A stretch of DNA of 64,000 nucleotides from Nemopilema nomurai. Lineage: Eukaryota; Cnidaria; Scyphozoa; Rhizostomeae; Rhizostomatidae. The stretch spans positions 813,820 through 877,819 of the forward strand of contig ML133493.1 in assembly GCA_003864495.1 (NCBI GenBank). Reading direction: 5' to 3'. The position numbers were made by a program, and so were the translations under genes. Of the stretch, positions 11,701 through 26,000 are shown one piece after another. Position 1 is the first letter of the stretch. Every line of letters begins with the position of its first letter. The notes under the pieces are model-generated. The model was not told the DNA's origin. It saw only the letters and a program-made list of their open reading frames with translations, and ran no database searches.

Positions 11701-14700
11701 TCTGCTAAGTCAATGAACTTCTGGCTGAGGGAACTCTTCAACGCAAGCGCCAGCGTCGACCCGTCGATCACAAGGGCGAGGGCAACAGACTTGTTCGTGT
11801 GGGTGGGGGAAAAAGTGAATGTTGGAAGCAAAGAGGCTAGTCGCTCTAGGCCAGTATCAAGTTGGTCGCTGCATTCCTCCTGCAACGGAAGAAGCATGTG
11901 TCACATGGAGAAGGTCTTTACCAACAACAACAAGCAGACAACAAGGATTAGCCCATAGAGCTATTTATCGAACGTCGTCTAAAAGATGGGTAAATATTCA
12001 AGAGCATGAAGTGAGTCTCAATAAGGATTACAGGGAGACACACTTCTGCCAAATGTAAGAGATTCGCTAAAAAATAGCCCATTGAAATACCAAAATCCGA
12101 TTACAAATGTTTGAGAAGATCATAAAAACATTGCATGAATTAATTCAAAGTAAGTTGAAACAGGTGGAGAAATTACGTGCCTGGTGACAATTCGTCAAAA
12201 TAAAGACTATCTGTAGGCTTTACTGAATTTGCTCTTAATTCGGAATTGAAACTTTACCATTGAGAAGGCATTAAAAGCAATTATTACCATTGTTTTTGCA
12301 CTCATTTCAATAATCTCCATTTCCTCGTCAAGCAGTTTGCTTGAAAATGCAATATTCACAGCGGTTTCCTGAAAAACAACATTATGTCATGCATTAGAGC
12401 ATAAACACTCGAAGACCTTGCGAGAAAAAATTCAAAAAAGGCAAACAGCAACAAAATCTACTCACAGCAAGCAGAGGTACTCAAAAACTTACTCGCTTGT
12501 CTCCAGTTAAGACCCAGACTTTAATTCCCGCTTCACGCAAACTTGCTATCGTATCAGACACACCATCTTGAAGCTTGTCCTCTACCGCTATAATCAAAGG
12601 ATGACTGAAAGTGACAAATGCTTCTAGAGAAGAGGTTGTGAAATACTTCTAAAATCATAGCATTGAAAATGCAAATGTAAGAGGCTCTTCCTAATGCAAA
12701 AGCACATTATTGAGACACATTTTTCACGCTGATAAGCAAACGATTAAGAATCTGACGACTGTAGCTTGCAAGTTGTTGTTGCTTCAATGCTTCAAGTCTG
12801 TTCTTCAGAGAGTTGATAGAGTCAAGATTATTCATTTGGAGAAAGAAGATGAATTTTTGGACATAGAAACAGCATTAAGTGTGACAAAAATATGCATAAG
12901 AAAGCATGGCTCTTGTAAAGAAAACTCATACTCAGGTCTACAAGATTTTGCGTTTACGTTGTAAGATTTTACGTTACACACAGGCAACAAATATGAAAAG
13001 TCTTTTTACATCTCGTTGGTTGATTAAGGTCAAGCAACTAGAAAAGAGCAAAATTATTTGAATCGTGTAGCATCAAGCTTCACGCCTGGCAGAGTTGATG
13101 CACTTGCTACATTCAAATGTTTAAATTTTATACGGATGAAAAGGGAAAGAAAATGCTGTTACAAACCAGTAGCGCCAAGTAATGTCAAATCACTCTCAAT
13201 AAAATCGAACAGTTCTGTCATGGCTTCTTCTCTTCCTTCTGTTGAAAACTCAGCCTCCCTGTATCTTTCGGCCCAGTCTTTATATTCATCATCGCTAAGA
13301 TCCTGGGCAACGAGAAACAAAGGGAACTAATACCCACTTTAGCTCACACTTGAAGAATGATATGCAGCCAAAATACGTCTAAACAACAACTCCCTTTTGC
13401 GAAATGCTTAGATTGTTTGAGAAAACTCTATCATAAGGAGTAAGGTGACAAAAAATTGAACAGCTAAAAGTGGCTGGTTGGAAGTGAAAAAGAAAAATGA
13501 AAGAAATGGAACACAGATCTTACCCGCTTGGCGATGCACAAGGTTCTAAGTCCTTCGTGAGCGTATTCTTCGATCTGAGACTCTATTCTTTCGACCAAAG
13601 GATCTAAAAAGATAAACATGAAACGTGGTTACACATAGAATGTTCTCTTGGATTACTCTACTTCAATTGGGAAATGTAGGAAGAGCCGACAACATGCAGA
13701 TTGGATAAAAAATGTCATTTTGAATTTAGGGGAACATTGGTGACAACGAACAAAGGCAGCGAAAGAGAAATCTTAATTTAGAAGTTCGAATTATTGATAA
13801 ACTTTAAATGACAGGATGGACAGAATTGTTCGCTTATGGAAAACTCAGTACTACAAAACAAACCCAAGAGATAGTTGCCTTGTCAGCATGATTTTAACAG
13901 CATCATTTCTAAGGCAGCATGATCAAAGCAGCACCATTTCTAAGGCAGCATGATTAAAGCAGCCTGGCAAGCTGCGATTGATCAATGATTACCTGAGCGG
14001 TTGGCCAGACGGTTCACAATCGTCGTGTCAGCACCTTTGCAGAACACTTGAATGAGCCCGTCTGGATTCCTGACAATAACGGACATTCTCTTTCGCGAAG
14101 ATTCAAATCCTAGCGTATGGAGTAGCTCGAAGTCAGAGACAGTGCAGTCAGGAAACTGGAGCCTGATGCACTCTGGCAGACGAGCTCTCAGCACGTACCC
14201 GAATTGAACGGCCGCTTTTACAAGAGCCTCTTCATCGGGCGACTCAGCCTCGTATTTAGGGCGACCATACATCTTACCAAGCTTTGGGGATTTCGCCGTA
14301 CTTTTATAGTGCAAGCTACTTTTAGGAAGAGGTCCTATAGAGGCTAAAGGCCCAGTTTCTGATTTGCTTCTTCCTAGAACTGTTTTTCCATTGTCATAGA
14401 TATGTCTATTTCTGTAAACTACTATGGGCTCTGACGAACTCCCGTTTTTAAATGAATTATTTGCTGTTCGAAAGTCGGTGATTCCATTTGGAATTGAGTT
14501 TCTTTGATCGGAGTTTCGAAAGCTGTCTTCGCGCGCCGATTTGACATTCCTTAAGGTATTGTCATCAAAGGCGTCATTATCGCGCGAACCAGTGCTGTCC
14601 AGGCTCTTTGAAGAGTCGACAACAACAACACTATTGCATATCGAAACTGCAGTGAAAAAGTCAGTCCAACTCCTTTTGAAGTCAAATTTGCAGTCACTCA

Positions 14701-17700
14701 GAGTATTAATCTCTAGTTCTCGACAATGTTCTTCTAACGCCTGGTGACATATGCCTGCAAGGAATAAAAGCAAAACGTCAACGCAAAACCTCTGATACGA
14801 CGGAGAGATTTATAGGTAAACAAAGAAAAAGATAAATTCATTAGTCGGCAACCATCACACTATGAAACATTGCATCTATGTAATGTTCTACGTCATGGGA
14901 CTTTTAAAAACCTAAACTAAAAAACCTCTCTTTAAAAGCCTATACTAATTCCAGTTTTCGCGTGGAGCGATTAACATGTTTTCAAATCTAGCCGCCTGCA
15001 TTTATACAAGAAGTGGGCAAGACCCTTTTTTATGGGTGACAAAAGGTAGCATCTGAACAAGTCAGATTGAAATCCTTGTAATTAAGACAGGCCTAAATTT
15101 AATCAAATTTTCAAACAATCGAAAAATAGTTGGTAAATAGTAATCCACGATATTTGCAGTTTTATCAATGATCAATAAATAATTAAACATTGCAACCACA
15201 GGAAAGATAATAAAGAAACCTTCATCAAGGTGCTGCAGAATTATAAGGTAAAATGCCGGCTTCTTTTGCTATTTTCAATACCCCTTTTAAAGAAGCTTTC
15301 AAACCACGAGAAACAAGATGCGATGCTTATTCAAAGAGTGTGAAAAAAGTTTTAGCCAACAAAGCTATAGCAGGTGTTTTCCCCCGATTTTGGCTGTCTC
15401 TTGGAAAAAATTACCAACACATCTGATTGAAGAGACTACAAAAAGCATTTCTTAAATAATGATGCCTTTACGTGACAATGTAGGGTCAAATTGTAGCCCC
15501 ATGAAAGCGAGGCGTCAACAACTGGTAGTACCTTCGGGAATCGAACATTCTGTGCCACGAACGGTGAACCTCTTCAAGATCATTTTGTTCTCTGTCAACG
15601 TCCCTGTTTTGTCTGAGAAGACATACCTAATTTGACCAAGATCCTCGTTGATTGTTGTTGCCCGACAAACGGAAAAATTTTCTGCTGGTTCGTAATACAG
15701 CTCAATATCTTGATTGATGAAATAAACCTGCCCCAGTTTTACAAGTTCCACTGACACATAAAGGGAGACAGGGATAATGACCTAAAAAACAACTTCAGCT
15801 TATCAGATGTTACTCACCACTTGCTAATAAATAAATACAGTATAACTAACAGTGTCTCTTTGAACAAGGCTATGTTGGTTCTCAAGAGGCAAACCTCTTT
15901 TCGTCAAACAAAAATATTGCAGTTTTTGTGTAACAGGCACCTGTTTTCCTCATGCACTTATGAAAATTAAGTATTTCAATAGGAATCGCATTTAGCACTT
16001 AAGGGCACTCATGATTTCCTTCTTAAAATCAAACAAACTGTTCAATGAGGGTTATAAGACACAGTATCACCAGCTAATCCTGGAAGTTGGTGAGTTCAAG
16101 AACTCTAACTGCAAGTTCACTCAAAGAATCACCAGGTTCTCTACTGAAGGAAGTAACATTGAAAGAAAGGATGTTTTACCCGGGTCCTGTGCTAGGCATA
16201 CCAAAAAGCTTTAGAATCTTAAACTTGTAGCAACTTCACCTGCAGAATAATGATGAAAGTCCAAAATCTGACAAAACCTTCCATAGCTGGCTTTCGTATT
16301 GTTAACCCCAAGTCATTGTTCAAATCAAGGTTGAATTTTGTCCACAAGCCACAACCTTCAAAAAACATATATGCAAATTCAGAAGACAGAGGCAAACCTA
16401 GACGGTATTTAAAAGATATTTTAAAAAAATCCTTCAAAAGTCAACATTCTAAACTTTTATGGAAATGAAAAAAATCATGATTGTGAATTTGATAATGACC
16501 ATTTTGACGACATAGATGACATCAATTTTCGAAATTAAACCCATTGAATAATTCAAGTAGGTATTGCAAAGAATCATCTTTCAACAGCAGACTACCTGTT
16601 TTTACAAGTAAACAAGTGTCACAAGCAACAATGTAAATCTCAGTGAGCAAAAAGCCAGCTGCTTCTAGGTTCAAAATACATTGTTCTAAATAATAAATGC
16701 AATAACAAAATGTTTCTTCAGCTGCTGCACAGGCTAAAGGCATTATGTTATTTGCTAAAAATCCTCTAGAAAAGAAATTACCAATTCCACCAGCTGTGCA
16801 CAGAACAAAGAGAATAAAAACGCAGGCCAACACATCTTTGTTGATGTCTCTTTCTAGCTTGCTACGCTTATACCTTGGTCCACTGTTGTTTAGCATTGCC
16901 TTTGTCTCATGACCTTGAGGTAGTTAGAGGAATGCATCAATAAAAGAGAAAGCCCTTTGTTGAACATGGAAAAAACATTAAAAAACTCTTTCTGGGTAAG
17001 GGTCTCCACATTGGAAGCTAAAAACAGTGTCCTAAAAACTACCTTGGGTTGCTGGGTAGAGACAAATCTGTGAAAGGACTATAAAAATTTCCATAATTAA
17101 CAATTTCCATAATTAACAATTTCCATAATTAACAATTTCCATAATTATAATTGGACTAGACTTTCAGGTTGGCTAAGTTTATTTCAAATTTTGAGTCAAA
17201 TTTTACCCGAAAAAGGATATAAAAAACTTTCTGTGGCATTCCAGTGCCGAAGAATTCATTCAATTCATATTTACTCAACATTGATATACCCTGGACGGAA
17301 TTTTAAGTGAAAATCATTGGGGTGCAGGCATTGCAATATGAACCACAAAAACTCTCTTGCAAAAACATATGATTTGAAATCACTAAAAAGATGCATGAAA
17401 ATATACCTGAATATATCACAAGGCCCTCTATAACATCTGTGTTTCTGATGACTGAGCCACGAAGAAGGAGGTGGTTTTGATCAATGGGTATCTTTTTCCC
17501 ATCAAGAAGTTGGCTGCTCACAACAAATATTCACTTCAATTAGTTTCATTCAAATAAAACAAAATTGCTAAAATACCTAAAATAACTTTAAACTTTATAA
17601 AAACTCATTCATGTAAAATCTAGAAAAAATCTAAGGGCTCTTCAAAACCTGAATACATAAATGATGCCTGGGGAATTTTTAGCTTAAACATGATAAATAC

Positions 17701-19126
17701 AAAAATTTGTTTGAATGAAACAAATTATGATTCACCCAAAAAACAATCATGCTTAAAAAAATTCAAACAAAATGTATTGAAGAAATGAAGATGATATACT
17801 AACACAAATCCCTTGAAATTATGTATCTGATTGTTTGGCTGTTCACATTCCACATAAAATTTGGCATCACAAGGTAGGAAATCTGACTGTGACTGTAGAA
17901 AAAAGATATTGCAATATCAAAGATTTTTCAAAAAAATGTTATCAAATATTAACAGGAATGAAGTACAATGTTTGAATGATTATGGTAAAATACTAGATAA
18001 TCACCAGTAAATTCTAAAATATGTGACACCAAAAAGGGTAAAACATTGCATAATTAAAAAAATTTCTGCATGGTATTTCAAATCTGTTGAGAAGCTATAA
18101 TCTTCAAATACCTTTTTATCTTTCAGGAAATTAACCGGCTGTTTTTGTTTCAGGTTTGTCTCTCCGTCCAAACTAGCTGTTGAAACATAACAAATGCTAC
18201 CTTCTTCACTTGAATTCAAAAGCAGTATATCTGCAGGAACAGCATCATCCGATGATAGTCTCACAATATCCCCAACAACAATATTTTTCCATTTCTCATT
18301 GATATAAGCGCTACTTGCCCTACAAAAAGAATATATATTGAGCATTTACTTATAGGGAAACAACTTTTACACAAAAAGCTCACTTTAAAAAAATATAACT
18401 CTTTCTTGAATTGAAATTAAATATGTTTACTGTTTGGGCAAAAGTAATTGTTAGTATTAAGATTACATAAGGTATAAATACAAGCCAGAGACTTCCAATA
18501 AACAGCAAAGGCAGTGACGGCATACATTGAGAGTCCCATTACTCTTTTGACATTTCTTAAGCAAGAACTTCATATTATCCCCATACAATATTGATTCAAT
18601 CTTCATTACTTAGGCTTCAAAAAAATAATCTACCTATATCTTTAACAAAAGTGCATTCTACATGATCAGCTGACTAATGTGATACGTTGGTTTACCTAAA
18701 AACATATTGAGGTAGATATTTGAAATCATCATACCTTGAATAGATTTTACATGCCATGTTGTTAATATACTTGTCAGAATTGTGTCGCCTTCTGTCCTCA
18801 AATAAGTCTTTTACAGCGGTGACAGATAATACAAATAATAGAGGAATCATGGCAACTTCTTTTCCAAATGCATTGATTGCAGGAACCCAGTTAAGAATTA
18901 TGATAGACAAAAAGTAAATATTTGCAAATCTATGGAACTGTTCAAATAAATTTTTTGGTAGAAATGATAGCCAAGTATATTTGGATGTAGTTATTGCGTT
19001 TTTCCTATGCTCTTGGAATTGTATTTGCTTTTGTTCTTCAGAGGAACCTTCTAAAGTGCTTGATGTGAATCCACGAAATGTCTTTGGGATAACTTTCCAC
19101 GGTTTTTGCTTCATTCTTTCCTCCAT
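8709..19126 (-). CDS. ATP10: Class V P4-ATPase, ATP10-type phospholipid flippase (19 exons)
   Basis: Type IV P-type ATPase that moves phospholipid from the outer to the cytosolic leaflet, normally with a CDC50 partner. Exons in transcription order: 18735-19126, 18112-18319, 17804-17892, 17407-17513, 16782-16913, 16240-16355, 15532-15781, 13993-14754, about 13524-13603, 13167-13302, 12493-12587, 12288-12368, 11655-11879, 11047-11304, 10471-10671, 10130-10210, 9842-9946, 9230-9405, 8709-8874. All joins keep frame and give about 1219 residues. Motifs: actuator DGET (182-185), PVSL in TM4 (352-355), phosphorylation DKTGT (Asp about 405), KGADTT near the end of exon 8, GDGAND (910-915). The stretch reading [14 protein letters not shown] and the C-terminal ALLPRY-like run are typical of ATP10 rather than ATP8/9/11. 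The start is the ATG at 19126, just upstream of the conserved N-terminus. Paralogue A, B or D cannot be assigned. The exon 9 boundary may be off by one base. Confidence 0.93.
13993..14754 (-). CDS. ATP10-like exon 8: P/N-domain with Ser-rich linker
   Basis: The largest exon (762 bases; acceptor CTTGCAG|GC, donor TCAG|GTAATC) encodes about residues 432-685. It opens with the start of the N-domain, runs through a Ser/Asn/Asp-rich low-complexity linker of about 100 residues, then enters the conserved stretch with [12 protein letters not shown], the [17 protein letters not shown] motif and FCKGADTT of the nucleotide-binding domain. The linker occupies the position where ATP10 proteins carry a family-specific, poorly conserved insertion, a likely place for phosphoregulation. 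Confidence 0.88.
17088..17150. repeat. 16-bp tandem repeat, about 4 copies
   Basis: Units of AATTTCCATAATTAAC repeat four times, ending in an imperfect copy. The array lies in intron 4 of the ATP10-like gene. Confidence 0.85.
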
Positions 19127-22100
19127 TTTAAAGCTGCTTATATATCAGAATATCCTTTAACAATTACATCTTGCAATCAAGTGGGTCATCAGGCCTACAA
19201 ATTAAGGCAGAAGAAAGTAAGTCTACCTAACTTGAATTTTAAGAATTGAGGGACAGGAAAAATGGCACAATCAAATTGATCAACTTGTTCTTCTCCAACT
19301 AAAGCCTTAAACCTATATTCCAAAAAAAAGATGCTAGTAAAATTAAAAAATGAAATACAACAGCATTGCAAAGATCTACTTGAGACTTTGGCAGATTTAT
19401 TACTTATAAGAGCTATGGGTAAACACATTATAAATTAATTTTTATTTCTCAATTTTGATAAAGAATACAATCAAATTGATTACGCTTGCTCTTATTCAGG
19501 TGTTGACTTCATTCATCAATTTACCAAAATATGCATAAAGAGCTAGTTGCGAATGTGTACCATTGAGAAATCACCATTTCTACCAAAACAGATGCGAAGA
19601 AAGCTGATGAAGACGCAGCTGCATAATTTGTAAGCGACTTCTTAGAGGTCGTACTGGACTACAAATAACATAAAACATACGCCTCCAACTCCAACACTGT
19701 TCGCTATAGATTACTACGCTTCGTTAACAGCCGGTCTAGAAAGATATTCTGATTTACAGACAAAAAAAAAGTTATTGGAAAAGCTCTAACTCCTTCTTTC
19801 GAGACTGTTTGCATGAAATTTTGGACTGGAGTCGTGAGTATATGGCCAATGAAATCGAAAGTGGGTACTATCTCTTGTATACGGGCCTATTTCCACTTCT
19901 CCTAAAACAATGCATGGGTATAAACTTACCTAGGAATTTCTTCATTGATGAAACATGTAACATGATATGTGGCCTAGCAAACTAGCTGCCATTTAAATCA
20001 AGCCAACTTTGCATCAAGCACAACCGATTTCTTGTGCTAATGAATAAATAAAAACTTGAAGAGCCCTCAGCATTTGTTCCGTCTAGGAACACCACATTCG
20101 TTTCCATTCCCCTTTCCTTTCACCGCCTACTACCACCAGCCTCCGTAAACAAACTTTCAAAAAAATTGTCAATTGTTTGTTACTAAGGGCAAAAAGCTGA
20201 CGTTCTCAAAACAAATGGTAATAGAAAACCGAGCTGCTGAATATGAATAGCATCAGTTTTACTGGTTTTGGCCAGCGAGTGTTGAGGGGCATCAAATATT
20301 TGCAACGGACTTAGCACAATATGTAGAAGTCGAATGCGTCATGTCTTGACATAATTTTGCGTACGAACCAGTATTACGTCAGACCAGGGCTAGGATTTCA
20401 GTTTTCTTAATTGCTAGAGTTAAGGCAATTAAACGTGCTGCCTTGAAAATTACACTGCTTGTTTAAAGACGCTCTCTGTTGCTCTTGCTCCTATAATGAA
20501 GCTCGAAGGAATCTGTAAATTGGTTTCAAAATATGGCAGGTTCCGAGCTAAATGTTCGACACGACTTTGTACGACTAGTACCACTAAGCCTTTTTCAAGA
20601 GCAAAGTGTACGAGATGATAATTCTAATTCTTAGCTAACTTCAGGATTTGTGGAGAGTTATATATATATGTAAAACTAGTTCCTTGTACGAACAAATGAT
20701 ATAAAGTTGATAATATTAGGTGTCTACATAAGAGAAGAAACAAGCTAGAAAAACAATGGAAATGCGTCTGGATACGTATGTATGAGCTGAGTCTATCCAT
20801 AGCGTAGTCCTTAAAATAATACTTATAATAGAGGGTGGGTTTCCTTAGTGGAATTGTTTCTACTAGTATACGCAATGCAACAAAGAGTGCGATGCAAGAT
20901 GACGCAAAATGTTTACGCGCAAACAAGTATGACTAACGCTGGGTGAGTGAATGAATGGGGCGAAGGAAATGCGCAAACGAGGCAGGTAAGAGCGATGCTT
21001 AGCGCTTGGAGTAGCGGTATTACAAATCTCAATAAGTAGAGCTCGTTATTGGCCTTCCAGCTGAGCTGCCACCACGCAACTCGTGAAAAGCACCTGCCGA
21101 TTTCAGCATTCTGGGTTACTGGAAAATCCCCCAAAATCTTGAACTAGAAAAAAAGAAAACCTCTTCCGCAAAAGGAGAAAAACCTTTCGACATCGCCTTG
21201 GCATAGGCTAGTGAGCACCATTCCACAAATAATTCGAATTGGACTCAGAGAATTAAGTCAGAAAATTAAGGTTGGTTGTATGTGGTTTTTGAACATTACG
21301 TAACGTTAGATATGCACTCAATCTGATATGAAGGGTGAGCTTTTGAACTGGCAGGCTCGCCAAACGGATTACAAACAGCGTGCAGGAAAGGCATTTCAAA
21401 ACCATCCTACCTGACTCATGAAGAAAGCATGCGGAAGGATTCTAAGATGACGTAATCGCCCACGCTAATGCAAGTTAGATATGGTAAGCAATGAATGCCG
21501 GGAAGCTTACACATCTGGGCCTACATTTTCCACGTGGATAGCCGGGGCACTGAGGACCCTCCTTTGTATACACAACGCAATGATTTTAGAATAGGCATGC
21601 TAGTGTATATGCACTAATTATGCGCCAATAGTTCTGGTAGTTTCACTTTCATAAGCTTTCTATCAGATGTGCAAACTTAATATCACCTTGTTCTATTGAC
21701 TGTACGTCAAAGGGAAGTGATCCTCTTTTCTACAAGTTAAATGTTGCAAAGACAGTGCCAATGCCAAATTTCTGAACAACTAACAGTGATTGACTGATGA
21801 GTGAAGTGTTTTCCTTTGCGAAGAAAGTGGTCCTTGCTTGAACTCCTAGAGTCTCGCTCTGAAAATTGCAAGCATGAAGGCTTCTTTTCCCCACACCAAC
21901 TCACATCTAATAAAGAAGGTCCAAAAAGCACTTGTTGCAATATAACAAAATTTAGGGGTAACCCGGGTGTGGCATTATCGCTAATGCGCTGTGCTATGGA
22001 TAGTAACCATTAGGACTGCTTGAGGCCCGAAAGCTGAAGCCGGAGAGTTCCTTTGGGCAACTGTATCCAAACCCCAAAAAGGAACTGTCTTCACTTTGTG

Positions 22101-23020
22101 AGCTGAACATCCAGCCTACTAGTTACAGCAGCCATTCGAATTTATAGAAACATAATTTGAAACTGTATAGCTTTTCATGGGATGCAAAGGGTGACCAATT
22201 AACCAATTCAGAATTTGTTAAGCAATGGAGTGTAGATGTTCTTCTAGACGTTTTGAATTATCGTCACTAGGTTCCAAGTGGCTATCCTTTAGAAGAGGAA
22301 CATTTGCCGCCAAGATGACAAACACTCAGGTTAAGTTCCCTTTTAGTGAAGAACTCTCACGCGAAAACAGACTGTACTGAAAGAACAAAAAACTGTATAG
22401 CAATCAAATCCAATCTTAGGATATGCCAATTATTTTTTGTATATTTTAGAACAATAAAGCAGTTAATGACGAACTATTCAAATATTACTGAACATTTTGA
22501 TGTGAAAACATGTAAACGGGAAAGAGCGTGATAGAAAGAAAAACAGTTGTTCGGCCTAAGCTAAATTGATAGGTACAACGTAACATACGAGTCTTATATG
22601 TTATGTATCTTTACACAAAACCACCCTTTCGCGAAAAACTATATTAAACATCTGCTCTTCATTAAATATATTTGTGTCTTAAAAGTTTAAAATCCCGTTT
22701 AAATTAACCTTCTTGAACGTCAGTAAGAGGGATGTTTTACAACTCCAAGCTAAACAATTTTCTTACACTCTTGAATAGTCTATGAATCTTGCTGATGGAT
22801 TCAACTTGTAAAGCAGCAAGGCAAATAACAGCTAACGCATCAACCAGGTTGTTCATCTGTTACGAACAATTGCAACCAGAGGAAGAGTGCCGTATCGTTT
22901 CGGGTAGGTATTAGGGAAGGATGCCCTCGTTTACTTCTGCACAGGGAGATATCCTTGAAGGGAGTGCTGCCATTTTCAAAATCAATACTTGTATGCGAAT
23001 AGGCCCTTTTACAATGGTTG
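19127..23020. other. Intergenic region between ATP10-like and ZMYND10 genes
   Basis: The two genes run head to tail on the minus strand, so this stretch should hold the ATP10-like promoter and 5' UTR (left part) and the ZMYND10 3' UTR (right part). No conserved coding segment was recognised. A 39-codon minus-strand frame near 22740-22857 begins after an acceptor-like TTCGTAACAG and contains a donor-like GTAAGA, but matches nothing I know. Confidence 0.55.
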
Positions 23021-23081
23021 CTAATCTTCAGTCTTGATGCACCTGGCCTTATGTGTGACCCAATCTTGAACTTGGCACTGC
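23021..23081 (-). CDS. ZMYND10: ZMYND10 exon 16: end of MYND finger and stop
   Basis: After the acceptor TTTCTTAG the exon encodes [19 protein letters not shown] and TAG. It supplies the last three zinc ligands (C413, H421, C425). It matches the CQVKHWEKHGKTC region of vertebrate ZMYND10 in spacing, including the conserved C-Q-V and W. Intron 15 separates it from the first part of the finger, splitting the finger after the fifth cysteine. Confidence 0.92.
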
Positions 23082-26000
23082 CTAAGAAAGAAGAGGCGCT
23101 CAGTGGTTCATGTCATAAAAGTAAATATGTTTGCAGCATAACTTTACACAAACACATCAAATAAGTTAGCAACTTAAAGTTCAAGATTTTTGTGATTTAA
23201 ACACTTTTAAAAGCATAAAGCTTCTAAGCATACTTTGGTTCACATGCTTAAAACATAAGCATACTTTGGTTCACATGCTTAAAACATAAGCATACACTAA
23301 ACATATTTTCTAGCCGCAGAAATTTTCCCTCACTTCCATTTCTCACGAAATAAACTGTGAGAAATAGTATCACATAAAGACCTAGGTTAAGTGATAGGAA
23401 ACAGCTTTTTGCACGAGTTCATATGTATAGAATGTCAGCCACAACAAGCAAAATTGCAGATAAATCGGGAAGAATAGCCAGTTATCATTTGTAGATGGCC
23501 TAGTCATCCTAAGCTAATAAATATGAAAAATTGGGGCTTAAGAGGTAATCCGTAATTGAATGAGTTTTGAAACCAAGCATATTCTAAGCATAATTTCATG
23601 CTCAAATTGGAAAAATTCTCAACCATATTGAGCTTAAGCCAAATTTTCCCGTATGCTTATAAAAAGAGTGTAGCCTGGCTAGGTTAAGGTAAGTTTGAAA
23701 ACTAAAAATGGCAGCAATGATATTTTTGTTACAAAAATTGTATTCCCTGACTGAGGTATTGCAAATAGAGGAACACAAAAAGCATGTTGGATAGCAAATT
23801 GCGCTTGATGATTGAAAGAGCACTATTAGACTTCAAGGACCAAATAGTTGTGCGGCTGTAATCTCTTTGATAAATACCATGGAAACATTTTCAACGAAAA
23901 GACAAACATTATCAAAAGAAATATGAGCCCAGGCAAGAGCTACATCGATTTAGAACCTTGTGATGAAGATGATATACAGTCCGGAAAAACTGCATTGTGT
24001 GACAAATGGAAAGGATGATATTTACTAGTTTCAAAAGATCCATTTCAAAAATCAAAACATTCTCGCAAACAAGGATAGGAAATGTGACATTGTTGTACCA
24101 GAGCTTGAAACTTGAAAAAAGCATAAATGGTTTTAATTTCTGCAGGCTTTGCCAAAACTTTATACTCTGGAGAACAAAATCATATTCAATGGAAGACAAG
24201 AAGTTAACAAATATATACACAAAAGGATGAACAAAAAATTAACTGCTCAAAATAACCATCAGCTTCCAATAAAAGTTTTGGTCTGTAGAAATATTAAAAT
24301 TAATTAAGACAATTGCTGGTAGGTTGGGATGAAATTGAGAAAACGCAACTAAAAAAAGGTCCAAATGAGATACTTCAAGCATGAAAACCTTCTAGGAAGT
24401 CGTACTGCAACCCTGATAGCAATCCTTGTTGCTCTAAGTACTCAGAGAACTGGTCATAAACTGTTATTTCCATAACTTTTTATAGGGTTTTCGCAGTTTT
24501 GATGTAAAACGGTTTTTAATAAATTTACATTTACCTCCATGAAACATTTATAAGTTTAGAAACAAGTAATACTCTCGTTTCAAAATCTCTGCATCCTGTA
24601 GAAAATGTTGTGACTTTACCAATCGATTAAAAAAATGTGATAGCAGAACGGAAGATAACATATTGGCTCGAGCGTTGAATAACTTGTTTTTAAGGGATTC
24701 TGTGTTGTCTCTTTCTCTGTCATAAAGAAAACGAATTCCGCCATATAACACAAGAGCAGCAACAGCAACAATGTATATCCAAAACACCTTTCACATTCAC
24801 ATCTACAAATGTTATTTTCGTGCTACGTTAGGAAGCAAAATATTAAGCACAATCTTTTTACCAGGTTGATTAAAATCTGCACTCTACAATGCCACACCAC
24901 ATTTTGGGGGAGAGGAAGGCATTGGCTGCTGTTGACCTTCTAAGGCAATGAAAATAAGAGAGAAGTATTTTGGCTTTGGTGGCTTTGCTGTGCATTATGT
25001 GTGGTATTAGGACCCTACAAGAAATTCTACAAAACCCAGCTAAGCTTATGCTTCAGTGCAGACCATAGCTACCAAATGAGCTTTAATTCTAAAAATAAGA
25101 GCATTGCAACAAACAAAGTGGCACTCAAGCTTTCGAAGCTGTTAGTCTACTCTCTAAAATTCGTATTCAGTCATCGATAAAGTATGACAACTTTGAAAAA
25201 CCTAAGCCATTTTTACTTTCATTTTTGATGCCAAAATAAAGAAACCAGAAGGTGGAGCAAATGGAGTACAATTACCAAATCGCATACTGGGGTAGGCAAG
25301 TCGCCAATACGAAATTAATACCACCCATTGACACAGTAAAACTCAAAAAGGTGAGACATGCCAGCTTGCACTTCGAGGGGTTAGACGATCAAGTTAGTGT
25401 ATTTCAACCAGTGTTGGGCGTTTCCATGCCTCAATTTTCTTCAGTTCCTACATCCCGTATTCAATGTAAGGGTTGGTTAGCAGAGCCAAAGTTCGTTGGT
25501 TTGCAACAATTTATTCTGGCACTTACCGAGAACAATACCATTGGTTCTGGCATCGCGAGCATCTCTTTGTTGCATCCTTCCCGCATTTACTGCATTTTGG
25601 AGGCCCTTCGACAAGACTCTCTAATATGTCAAGGTTGTAGGTCGTGGCCAACCTTGAAGGAAAAAAGAATGTAAAGTGGGAATTGGCGAAAAAACATTCT
25701 TACTACAGAATTAAGATACACTAAACATTTTATCAAAAACATCACTCTTAAATTACTTGGTAAATTACATCAACAAAACTTCAGATTAAAAAGACATGAA
25801 ACTTCAAACAGCATAGAAACACCCAGTACATTCGAGCTTCTTTGATTAAAAAGGGCAAGGCAAGTTATAACAAAAGGAAGGCTAAAATAAGAAAATTATA
25901 TTAATTTCGTGAGAAAGATCTGTAATAAATTGGCTTAAACTGTAAAATCATATGCTGGAGCAGAATCAGAATGTATTTATGAGAATAAACACTGCAGTCA

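Noticed and set aside
22740..22857. Extra minus-strand exon downstream of the ZMYND10 stop
   Set aside because: It has acceptor- and donor-like ends, but the 39-residue peptide matches no known family and the ZMYND10 frame already ends at 23021.
25252..25674. 140-codon plus-strand open frame
   Set aside because: It is the antisense shadow of ZMYND10 exon 15, whose minus-strand reading is a canonical MYND finger with proper splice sites.
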